A stretch of 64,000 nucleotides of DNA from Sanderia malayensis (taxonomy: Eukaryota > Cnidaria > Scyphozoa > Semaeostomeae > Pelagiidae): NCBI GenBank assembly GCA_013076295.1, contig RQOL01000532.1, positions 2,604,001 to 2,668,000 on the forward strand, given 5' to 3'. The position numbers and the translations under genes were made by a program. Positions 10,101 through 33,300 of this stretch are shown here, in pieces. Under the pieces are notes generated by a model that had not been told where the DNA came from, made no database searches, and saw only the letters and a list, made by a program, of their open reading frames with translations. Within the stretch, counting starts at the first letter, position 1. Every line of letters begins with the position of its first letter.

Positions 10101-13100
10101 ATGTAAAATCGATACGTATTATAATATAATCCGATATGTACTATAATATAAGTCAGAGATAATATAATCCTCCTTCATCCATAATGGAATTGAGGAATAT
10201 CCACTCACTTCAAGTTTAACTCAAGGTTAACCCTCATTGTTAAACTGTATTGAAATGACCCAAGAGTTCAATACTCATAAAAATCACTACTCATAAAAAT
10301 CACTACTCAACTAAAACCCAAACGTTCTATTCGGTCATTTCAGCCTACTTTGTCTTCTCAAAAAATAGAAGAAACAATAGCCCATTGTGTTTGAACAATA
10401 GAGAAAACAATAGCCTATAGTTGGTGTTCTATACTTACAAGGTCGAAATTCTCGTCCGGTGCAACAATGGCTTTTTCCATCTGCAAATAAGCTTTCCATG
10501 TAAAATGGCCATTGAAACCTAAGATCAAGCCACAACAACCACATTGAAACCGTACAAGTAGAAGGAGAGAAATCAACACAATGGATACAGTGAGATTAAT
10601 GAAAAACAAACCTTTGGGTGGATTGAGAGGTAGATTGAATTTATGACACCAACCAACTGGATATATACCATGGCTCTTCTTGTGGCAGATGAAGGAGCGA
10701 TCTTCATGAACAGAACTACTCAGCAGGTTGTCAATACGAACAAGAAAATGGTGTTTATCGAAAACTCTTGCAACTGTTGCGCAGCATATGTTACTCGCAT
10801 TAACAGGATCTTTTGCTTCAAGTTTCATGCCGATTCGAAATGCATGTTCCTCTGGCTTAGGTCGAACCTAAATGAAAGAAAGAAAGAAGATTTGAACACC
10901 GCACCACGTCATTGTTGAATTACGAGAAGTTGAAAGAAGAATTACCTGGTTTTGAATTGCAAAAGAAACTTGAATCTTTACGTCTTAGATACTCCACTTT
11001 GTCAACAACTTATTAAGAATACGAACATGAGAAGATGAAGAAATAAAAATAAATAAATACCATAAGAAGCTGTGATAATAAATCCCTTTCCCAACAAGTC
11101 ATAAGTTGTCTTTCCAGCTTTGGATTCGGCCATACTTTCTCAGAGATCTTCTTCAGCACATCTGAAACAGCAAATAATACATCATAAAGGTTGTATAAAG
11201 ACCCAGGAGGGGAAGAGCTCCGCTTTACGAGGCTTCAGAGTAACAGAACAACACAAACCTTCAGAGTAACAGAACAACACAAACCTTCAGAGTAACAGAA
11301 CAACACAAACCTTGAGAGTAACAGAACAACACAAACCTTCAGAGTAACAGAACAACACAAACCTTGAGAGTAACAGAACAACACAAACCTTGAGAGTAAC
11401 AGAACAATATAAACCTTTATCAGAGTAACAGAACAACAAACAAACCTCTTGGTGGCCTCATTGCCAATCCATACACGAATCCATGGCCTGGTTCAAACAG
11501 CCTTTCATTCAAGTAATAGCTCCATATTTCACCAGTTGCATCATCAGTTCCTTTGTATTGCAAGCGCAGTCGGCCTGCGTAGATTTCGCTAATAATCGCA
11601 ATCCAATAGAACTTAGGATCTTCTTTGTCGATCACCTCAAGCATCATTCCCACGCCGAGCTTATCAATGGGGCTTTGACGCTAAAAGTTCAATGATATAC
11701 ACCCCGTCAAAACAAGTATATACACTGGAATACGCAGTAAACATAATCTCAACACGGGGTTACGTCTTATCTGAAATCACACCGAAGAATGACGCAAGCA
11801 ACACCCGGAATATATTAATGCTTTGATGCGTAAACCCAGCAGAGTTGAAACAGGAGAACGGGGGTGCAAATAAAGGTAAATATTTACTTTGTTGAAAAGA
11901 TGTTCAGCAGCTTTTCTAGCTCCAGTTAAATTTTTAATCAGATAATCATACCAGCTTTTTTCCTTATGTTGTATTGCTAGAAAAAACATGATTCGTTTGA
12001 GACATTCGAAAGTAGAATAACAGCCAGAATATCAGAAAAACCTCGTCAACCAAAGGATAGGTTGCATTTAAATTACAAGGGCAGGACACAAGGTACCCAG
12101 GATTGTTTTACGAGAAGACTTGATCATATCGAGATTTCACATAGCCTACAGTTACCAGCTGCTTCAAAGATCAACACACTGGTTTGCTGGTTTGCTTCAC
12201 ATTCATTTCTCTGTAAACAGAGGTCGCAAAATACATAAAACAAACCTTTCGGTGGCCTTAATGCATGCTTTGTTTTCGCACACCAACCGACCGGGTGAAT
12301 TTCCGAGCTTCGACTATTACACCAGAAGTCTGCACTATTATCGTCCTGATATCCTTCGTACCGGAGTAGGATTAGGGGCCCGGACTTGGCGATAACAGTG
12401 GCAAGCCAATATGTACTGGAAGAGTCCTGATTCGGAACTTCCAATTTCATTCCGGCTTCAAAGTCAAACGAGCTCGCGGAGATCAACTGAAAGAAAAAAA
12501 ATTGAATTGAATTTCACAATAAAATTGAATTGCACGACGGGAAACGAATTGCATTGTTGGATTGTTTGGCACATGAATTATTCATGTCTCACTACTTTCA
12601 ATTCAACTCAGTTTAATTCAAATGTAGATAAAATAAAAATAATAAAGAAATATAAAGAAAAACCCACATGCTTGAAATTAGTTTCTGGAACTGCAGTAGA
12701 ATTATTTTTTGTAAGATAATCCTTCCAATCAAAGCTTTCTTCTCCGGTTTCCTCCTCATCACTGTTTGTGTTTGAATGGCCTAAAAATAAATTTTAATAG
12801 TGAAATATTAGTCGGCGTGTCACGATGCAAGATCGTGTGCGTGAATGAGAATTAGGCCCAACGCGCGCGTTATAAACAATTTGATTCTGACTGTACTAAG
12901 TTTGATAATAATATTGTATATTGATGCGATTAAATTAGCTAAAAACTCTTCTAATATGACTAAAACTAAACAAAATCAAGAAGATTAATTTCCTGCTTCT
13001 CGTGACTTGCAGTTTACCCCCGTCTGAGTTCGTGAAAACTTTTTCTCTTTGAAGATTTCCTCAGCGAGATTAAACTTTTTAGCCAGGCTTTCTCCACCAA

Positions 13101-13238
13101 ATAACTCTTTCTCAAGCAAAGCTATTATTTACCTTTAAATATCAACTTCTTTAATCTGTCATCTTTCTCGATATCTTCGATTTTAATATCCTTGATACTA
13201 GCCAGTTTTTGCGGGCTATATTTGGCCTGCTCCGCCAT
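7101..13238 (-). CDS. SFMBT: SFMBT: four-MBT-repeat, SAM-domain Polycomb protein
   Basis: Thirteen exons close in phase: 13133-13238, 12668-12780, 12246-12486, 11888-11976, 11446-11680, 11061-11161, 10612-10867, 10439-10518, 9863-10094, 9706-9739, 8981-9304, 7757-8666, 7101-7454 (3,075 nt, 1,024 residues). Start MAEQAKYSPQ. Four MBT repeats lie at about residues 74-153, 184-262, 296-381 and 408-485; each has the 'GMKLE' opening and repeats 1, 3 and 4 have the 'PVGWC' signature (repeat 2 has HGFVYG instead). A SAM domain spans exons 12-13 (PLSWTKHHVAEFV, then EIDGHAFLLL). MBT repeats read low-methylated histone lysines, and the SAM domain pairs with other Polycomb proteins. The order four MBT plus SAM fits SFMBT rather than L3MBTL (three MBT) or MBTD1 (no SAM). 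The ~400 residues between MBT4 and SAM are Lys/Arg-rich and acidic by turns, and I could not recognise the SLED (DUF3588) domain there. Confidence 0.92.
8709..8865 (-). mobile_element. MITE copy 1 (degenerate)
   Basis: This copy keeps the diagnostic internal palindromic block (caaaacaatagaag, then aacaatagcctattg, then gaacaataggctgg) and a weak left end (tatagtaaaaact). The right terminal repeat is lost. It lies in the SFMBT intron between exons 11 and 12. Confidence 0.6.
10340..10430 (-). mobile_element. MITE copy 2 (fragment)
   Basis: A fragment of the same family (aaaaatagaagaaacaatag, cccattgtgtttgaacaata) stops about 10 bp from the donor of SFMBT exon 8 at 10438. It has no terminal repeats. 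Confidence 0.5.
11228..11427 (-). repeat. 26-bp tandem array copying the exon-5 donor region
   Basis: About seven and a half copies of a 26-bp unit (plus strand: agagtaacagaacaacac, then aaacctt) sit directly after SFMBT exon 5. On the coding strand every unit begins AAGGTTTGTG, nearly the same as the real donor (AGAGGTTTGTTTG at 11446). The array therefore holds a row of donor-like sites inside intron 5. Units differ at only one or two positions. Confidence 0.85.
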
Positions 13239-16200
13239 TTTGAAGTTTTAAGACAGAAGATGAGATGACGTTGTTTTCTTTCTTTTACCAGACTCCAACC
13301 AAACACGAAATTGAAGAATTTACTACTTCTCGCGATTCTAATTAATTCGGGGAGCCTGTAAAAAATAGCAATAGCACAGGTTTAGAAATAGCACCGAAAA
13401 CAAACCAAAATCTTTATTCATCGGATAAGAATATAACACATGAGAGAAATATTTCGAGGGACAATGGAACTTCCGGATTCTAAATTCGAAACACAGTCTC
13501 AAAATTATGGTTGTCTCTTTTTGAGCCAGGTAATTCGTTGTCTTCCTTGTTTTAAACTATGAGTATCACCTCACTCACAAGATATTCAGCACGAATTTAC
13601 AAATCAAACGCTGCAGCTTATCTGTCAATTTAATTTGTCCTCAAATCGTGTTATGTGTGACGAACAATGAACCAAAGAACAAAGCAAAAAATGTCCCATA
13701 AAATGTAAACTACGATACCAAAGATGAAACTTTATTTTGACAATTTCTAAGGTTGCGCTTTCACACGGATACTACGGGATCAATAATCTCTATTTGCTGT
13801 TAACTCACAAGCTCCATTCTTGTTAAGGTTTTCCACTTTACCATATTTGATAAAAAGTTCCAAAAATCTTTTGTAATGTTCTAAGCCACTTCAACTTTAA
13901 CCCGTATCGCCCTTACGCGATCCAAAAGTTCACAAAGGGAGACTCAAAGGCTACAATATTTTAGATAGTTGTTTACTTTATTTAAAGGCTGAACAAATAA
14001 ATGAAATAAATCTTTGCAGCGAACGCGGTCAAGTGGAACAAATGTGGACTTAGGAAAAGTGAAACAAACATCACACGAAACAAGTGTGAACGTCGAAATT
14101 GCGCGGAACAGAAAGGCAGAGGAGGGCACAAATTGAATATGTGGATATACCAACATGAAATCTAATTTCTAACTCAATTAATTCTACTTCGTTTAAGCAA
14201 AATTAATAATTGAATCCAAGCAATTTTCCCATCTGCTCTTCTGTCCTCATGCGGTTTCCCAAAACGATAATCCGTTGTTTTACAAGGAAGCTTATTAGCA
14301 TAACAAAAGATCAACATCACAATAACAATACTTCATTAGCATAACAATAGCTGACCTCGCTTTCAGGTAGCATTTTCCCTTTGAGGCAGCATTTTGCGAA
14401 AGCAAGCAAAATTCTTCTTTTTCAACGAAGGCAACTTTGCTCGTAAAATTCAGAATTCGTATCTCCTTACCAATACAGAGAAATGACCTGTTCTTCGCAA
14501 ACTTAGCTGCGAATACGGAGGTTATATAATACAACGTTTTCACATTGAATCATAAAAATCATGATTCAGAATATTACAGAAACTTGCGGTTGATACCCCC
14601 GTCAAAAATAAAAGTCAGGAAAACCTGTACCTTTCCAATTTTAAAAGGCGGACTTTTCTCAAAAACAAACTACTGTATAACACATCCCCAATGACTTCAT
14701 AAATACTTTAATTCTTGCATTACATCAATTATTATGTGGACATTTTAGTTCAGTCAAACTTCGCGTTTGCAAACTCGCATGTAGGCCCGGAGATTTACAC
14801 ATTTGTAAAATTACGTTATTTTGGCAATTTGTACCTGAAAATTGTTAATTAAAATTTTGATTCTCTTATTCAAAGATGCATCTGAAGGACACTTTAGTTT
14901 TGAAACAAAATACCCTCAAACGTTGCGAAATTTTGCCAATGTTGTTGTCGAACTCGAAAATTGAAACAGTTTAACAGCGTAATTCCAACATGGCGTCGTT
15001 AAAACCACTCAGCTTTTAAACCAACTCAACAAGGCCAAAAAATCTTATAAAGTTGACAATATTAAAATTCAAAACACCACGGCAAAATCGGAACATTTTT
15101 CTGATTTTGTAGCTGCGTAAGTTGCACAGCATTTTAAAGGGAATGGAGCCAAAGCCAAGCCATGCTGCAGGGAAGAGAAGGGTTGTTAGGCCGGAACAAT
15201 TGCTTCTGAGCTCAAAGCTGCAAACAAGTATTTTGGCCAACTGCAGACGCCTTATGTTGGAAAAAACTCCTCAAAAAACGAGATATTTTAATTCAGTTTT
15301 AAGAAAATTTATTATTGGTTTATTTAGCGTTAAAGTTTTTTATTAACGTGTATTAGCAGATGGTTGTATTGAATTAATCAAAAGTCAAACTTTGCAGCGC
15401 AAGAAAATACAACAAGGTGTGAGAAATGTATGAAAAAGACGCAAAGTTATAAGACATACATACGTTGCGTGGCATATTCTTCTGCCTTCTCTTCTGTTAG
15501 ACAATGAAAACAATTTTTTGTTCATATGCACATGGGTCATCTTTGTCTTGAGCAAATACGACGCATGCGCAATCCATAAAGGTGCTCAGATGTCAGTTCA
15601 TTGGCAGCGATTTTGAAAGCCTTCAAAATTAACATTAACAAAAAACAATCACCTCCGAAAAATCAGACAGTATTTTTAAGATTGGCACTTAACTTTATTC
15701 ATCAACAATCCTGAATATAAGTAGTTTTTACTCCTGTTAACTGATGTTGTTTTGAATTCAGATTCAAATTTGACCCTGGGGCGTTTCAGGTGCTTGCTGC
15801 TAAATTGATTAAAAACTTGGAATGGATGATAAAAAGAATTGTGATAAAAATACCTTTTGCAGTTTAATGAATGCGTTTGCTATTTGATGTGCGTAAATAT
15901 TCATAACCTATGGGAATAATAAATACAATAAATTAAAGATCAAGGTAAATAAAAATATGTGAAAATAAATATTGAGAATAACTGAAATTGACGATTTGTC
16001 TCACTGTAAGCGGTTGAGTTTCTTCAATCTCATTTGCGTTTATACATAAAAAAGCATTTCCAGCCAGGAAACCAAGAAACCAAGCTGATTGAAAAATTCA
16101 ACATCTTGAATATGGTCTTTGTAAATAGGATGAAAGTTTAATAGTAAATCATTACAGGAAATTCAAATTTAAAACTACAATTGTTCATCATACTGTTTGC

Positions 16201-16713
16201 TACCAAAAAATTTAAAAACCTACAAACTTTCCGAAATGTACAGCTATGGAATTCTGGGAATCGCTACCACAAAGTAAGACCATTACCCAAGATGCATTAC
16301 GTATATGTACGATTAGCATTAATTACTTCATGTAAGCCAAAACCAAAGTCTTAAAAAATATTGATGTTGACCAGGTCAAGTCTTGCTTCTTCGCGCTATT
16401 TCAAAGTACTATTACTCAACATAACCTGCTCATATAAATAATAACAAGACATTCTCCTCAGGAATTAAACGCATTTACCAGGTGACTGAAATGAACACAG
16501 CATATTATAGAAAACCCGGAGTCACCCCCCTGGAACATGCTGATTACAAGTCACAAACAAAATAAGCAATTAAACTCAACGGGGGTGGTAAATCACTCAG
16601 ATAAGGTCAAATTGAGATACAAGCCCCCTTGAAAATATCAAATGATGCTGTTTTCCGTTGGTGAAGGCAGGGGTGTCAGGGGGTAATCAAATGATCAAAA
16701 AGTGCAGGTTCGT
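13239..16713. other. Intergenic, upstream of SFMBT
   Basis: About 3.5 kb with no convincing gene. Several 60-75-codon frames occur on both strands (for example 15122-15346 plus), but none shows a family motif or joins to further exons. The first few hundred bases above 13238 should contain the SFMBT promoter and 5' UTR. Confidence 0.5.
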
Positions 16714-16715
16714 TA

Positions 16716-16865
16716 CAGTAAAAACCCGCATTAAACCAGCCTATTGTTCAAACACGATAGGCTATTGTTCAAACACAATAGGCTATTGTTTCTTCTATTG
16801 TTTTGAGCAAATATATCAGCCTAGAGGTTCTCAATCCACTGGTTCTTATAAACGGGTATTTACTG
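16716..16865 (+). mobile_element. MITE copy 3 (full length, TA-flanked)
   Basis: A 150-bp element with terminal inverted repeats CAGTAAAAACCCGCAT and its counterpart ending GGGTATTTACTG, flanked on both sides by TA (16714-16715 and 16866-16867). It contains the repeated 'aataggctattgt' block. TA duplication plus CAGT termini match Tc1/mariner-type non-autonomous elements. Confidence 0.8.
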
Positions 16866-16867
16866 TA

Positions 16868-17288
16868 TTGCGTTCATATGAAACAATGTGTGGTTGGTAA
16901 TAACATATTAAACGTCCTAAAGTGCATTTTAACATCATACAGTAATGGTTTTATTTCGAAAACACAATTGCATAATATATGTACAGCTTGATTAATAATA
17001 TAATGTATGCAAATAAAGTTACCATATTGTGTTGGTTGAGATGATATCAGCAAAGCTCCTACACAGAGGTTGCAGTAACGCAGTTCCACCTGGGTCCATC
17101 TTTTCGAGGTTTTTATCGCGGAGCAACCAACCATGTGCTTTGCTAATGTTTAGAAATGTTGCATTTCTTACCATGGAAACAGCACATGCGCACATCAAAT
17201 ATCGACTCGATCAACGCCATGTTTCGCCAAAATCAGAAAAGCATTAACTGCGTTACGATTATAGTTACAAAATCTCCATAGTCCCTTC
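16868..17288. other. MAGI 3' flank
   Basis: This ~420-bp stretch lies downstream of the MAGI stop. A minus-strand AATAAA (plus tttatt at 16950-16955) about 330 nt past the stop could be its poly(A) signal. I see no gene. Confidence 0.4.
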
Positions 17289-29070
<11,782 letters not shown>

Positions 29071-30329
29071 TGCAGCAAGCTTTCCGCTAATACATGAAGA
29101 GTACTTTATCGATATCTTTAGCTAGTCTGCTTGGAGTTTCTTGACAAAAATGCCAAAAGTATTTATCATCATCCTTCTCCGAAGCAGCCAACGGTCAAAC
29201 AAAATAATAACTTTAGAAGGTATTCTACCACGTGACCAAGAGAATTAGGAGAATATATAATTTAATCATTAACAAGATGTATTTAACGTTATTTAAAACT
29301 TAGTATTAGTTAACATACTGATATATATTGGTTTAAAACATTTGATGATTATAGCCCATCTCTTACAAATCATTTTATTTTATGCCTAGACATCTGCCTT
29401 TATTACTCAATTAACAAAAAAACTTTTCACAACAGTGTTTATTCAAGATCTTCATTTTCTCCTAAGGCGTTTATAGTACTCTGAAGGAAGCAATTCAATG
29501 GATTCTATCCCATACTTCATCTGTACTTTTGTGTTGCACACATCTCTTATACTTTGTCTGCTTTGTGAACTCGGGTATAATGGCTAATTTGAACTATGTA
29601 TATTATAGCTATTCTTATGAAAAAGAATGGAGTAAAAATTTGAAAGATGACTTTAAACATGATAACCTATAATCATGGACAATACAACATTAAAAAGGTC
29701 ATTATTTGTCCTGTCAAGCTCAGTGGTGTGGAAAACAAGAAATCAAAACAAAATCATTAGCAAGGAAAAGTCCCAACATACACTTAAGATTTAAAACTTC
29801 TTGTCTCGATTCCTGAAGAGAACAAATCTACTGTATTTTCCAAAAGTGAATAAGTAAAAGGATTTTAAATAATTATCAATTAACAATCTTTTGTCAACTA
29901 AAACGTGGGAAAAATATAAATCATTCTTTTTGTATTGTTATATTTTGATTCAAGGATAACTTGTAAGATATTGTAAACGAGCGATTCATCAAAGAAACTG
30001 GTTTAAAAACAAAGTAGCAGAAGGATTTCCATTTTTAACAACAATGACTAATTCAGAAGTTTGTTAAATAACGTTTCTATAACAGCAAAGTCGGAGATTA
30101 AAGCATTCTTCACTGTATTATTTACGAACGATGACTCTTTGTGTCAGTACATAGATAGCATAACGTAAATCATGAAGAGGTTAAAACCACCAGTAATGGA
30201 ACAGTGAATCATACATCGCAAAATTCGAAGCATTCTTCATCAGTGTGGCCTCTAGAGTTAAGTAAAGAAAATGTTGTAGCATTATCATACAAAGACAAAC
30301 CAAAAAGGCCTATCATAACTATCATGCAT
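29071..30329. other. Intergenic, upstream of MAGI
   Basis: About 1.2 kb with no gene. The MAGI promoter and 5' UTR should lie in the first few hundred bases. Beyond about 30.3 kb the satellite array begins. Confidence 0.5.
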
Positions 30330-33300
30330 AACGCTAGAGTTTGAAAAATCAAATTTGGAAATAGATCGAAATGTCACTCACAAGGGGTCGAATGCTGCTA
30401 ATTAGGACGCTCTGATCAATTTGAGAACATTCCCAGCCTTCTAGCATAAGTATTTCAAAAATTGGCCCCAAGCCAGCTCTTACCCCAACTGAAATACATT
30501 ACCTAACATACATTAAGCTTGGGTTAGAAAAATCAAGTTTGGAAATAGATCGAAATGTCACTCAGAAGAGGTCGAATCCTACTAATTAGGACCTTCTGAT
30601 CAATTTGAGACCATTCCCAGCCTTCTAGCATCAATATTTCAAAAGTTTGCACTTGGCAAGATCTTAACCCAACTGAAATACGTTACTTAATCATACACAA
30701 AGCTAAGGTTAGAAAAATCAAATTTGGAAATAGATCGAAATGTCACTCAGAAGAGGTCGAGTCCTACTAATTAGGACCTTCTGATCAGTTTCAGACCATC
30801 CCCAGCCTTCTAGCATAAGTGTTTCAAAGGTTGGCCCCTGGCGAGGTCTTGCCCCAAATGAAATACGTTACTTAATCATACATAAAGCGAGGGTTAGAAA
30901 AATCAAATTTAGAAATAGATCGAAATGTCACTCAGAAGGGGCCGAATCCTACTAATTAGGACCTTCTGATCAATTTGAGACCATTCCCAGCCTTCTAGCA
31001 TCAATATTTCAAAAGTTGGCACCTGGCAAGATCTTAACCCAACTGAAATAAGTTACTTAATCATACACAAAGCTAAGGTTAGAAAAATCAAATTTGGAAA
31101 TAGATCGAAATGTCACTCACAAGGGGTCGAATGCTGCTAATTAGGACGCTCTGATCAATTTGAGAACATTCCCAGCCTTCTAGCATAAGTATTTCAAAAA
31201 TTGGCCCCAAGCCAGCTCTTACCCCAACTGAAATACATTACCTAACATACATTAAGCTTGGGTTAGAAAAATCAAGTTTGGAAATAGATCGAAATGTCAC
31301 TCAGAAGAGGTCGAATCCTACTAATTAGGACCTTCTGATCAATTTGAGACCATTCCCAGCCTTCTAGCATCAATATTTCAAAAGTTTGCACTTGGCAAGA
31401 TCTTAACCCAACTGAAATAAGTTACTTAATCATACACAAAGCTAAGGTTAGAAAAATCAAATTTGGAAATAGATCGAAATGTCACTCAGAAGAGGTGGAA
31501 TCCTACTAATTAGGACCTTCTGATCAGTTTGAGACCATCCCCAGCCTTCTAGCATGAATATTTCAAAAGTTGGCCCCTGGCGAGCTCTTAACCCAACTGT
31601 AATAGCTACGTTACCTATCATACATAAAGCTAGGGTTAGAAAAATCAAATTTGGAAATAGATCGAAATGTCACCCAAAAGGGGTCGAATCCTACTAATTA
31701 GGACCTTCTGATCAGTTTGAGACCATTCCCGGCTTTCTAGCATTAATATTTCAAAAGTTGGCACTTGGCAAGATCTTAACCCAACTGAAATACGTTACTT
31801 AATCATACACAAAGCTAAGGTTAGAAAAATCAAATTTGGAAATAGATCGAAATGTCACTCAGAAGAGGTCGAATCCTACTAATTAGGACCTTCTGATCAA
31901 TTTGAGACCATTCCCAGCCTTCTAGCATCAATATTTCAAAAGTTGGCACTTGGCAAGATCTTAACCCAACTGAAATACGTTACTTAATCATACACAAAGC
32001 TAAGGTTAGAAAAATCAAATTTGGAAATAGATCGAAATGTCACTCAGAAGAGGTCGAATCCTACTAATTAGGACCTTCTGATCAATTTGATACCATTCCC
32101 AACCTTCTAGCATCAATATTTCAAAAGTTGGCACCTGGCAAGATCTTAACCCAACTGAAATACGTTACTTAATCATACATAAAGCTAGGGTTAGAAAAAT
32201 CAAATTTGGAAATAGATCGAAATGTTACTCACAAGGGGTCGAATCCTGCTAATTAGGACGCTCTGATCAATTTGAGAACATTCCCAGCCTTCTAGCATAA
32301 GTATTTCAAAAATTGGCCCCAAGCCAGCTCTTACCCCAACTGAAATACATTACCTAACATACATTAAGCTTGGGTTAGAAAAATCAAGTTTGGAAATAGA
32401 TCGAAATGTCACTCAGAAGAGGTCGAATCCTACTAATTAGGACCTTCTGATCAATTTGAGACCATTCCCAGCCTTCTAGCATCAATATTTCAAAAGTTGG
32501 CACTTGGCAAGATCTTAACCCAACTGAAATACGTTACTTAATCATACACAAAGCTAAGGTTAGAAAAATCAAATTTGGAAATAGATCGAAATGTCACTCA
32601 GAAGAGGTCGAATCCTACTAATTAGGACCTTCTGATCAATTTGATACCATTCCCAACCTTCTAGCATCAATATTTCAAAAGTTGGCACCTGGCAAGATCT
32701 TAACCCAACTGAAATACGTTACTTAATCATACATAAAGCTAGGGTTAGAAAAATCAAATTTGGAAATAGATCGAAATGTTGCTCACAAGGGGTCGAATCC
32801 TGCTAATTAGGACGCTCTGATCAATTTGAGAACATTCCCAGCCTTCTAGCATAAGTATTTCAAAAATTGGCCCCAAGCCAGCTCTTACCCCAACTGAAAT
32901 ACATTACCTAACATACATTAAGCTTGGGTTAGAAAAATCAAGTTTGGAAATAGATCGAAATGTCACTCAGAAGAGGGCGAATCCTACTAATTAGGACCTT
33001 CTGATCAATTTGAGACCATTCCCAGCCTTCTAGCATCAATATTTCAAAAGTTGGCACTTGGCAAGATCTTAACCCAACTGAAATACGTTACTTAATCATA
33101 CACAAAGCTAAGGTTAGAAAAATCAAATTTGGAAATAGATCGAAATGTCACTCAGAAGAGGTCGAATCCTACTAATTAGGACCTTCTGATCAATTTGAGA
33201 CCATTCCCAGCCTTCTAGCATCAATATTTCAAAAGTTGGCACCTGGCAAGATCTTAACCCAACTGAAATACGTTACTTAATCATACATAAAGCTAGGGTT

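Noticed and set aside
15122..15346. Plus-strand 74-codon frame upstream of SFMBT
   Set aside because: No homology seen and no splice partner; the preceding open stretch lacks an in-frame ATG.
31457..31648. Minus-strand frame MIFLTLALCMIGN... (also at 42210-42410)
   Set aside because: It recurs wherever the satellite monomer lacks a stop in that frame and tracks the 185-bp period, so it is a repeat artefact, not a gene.
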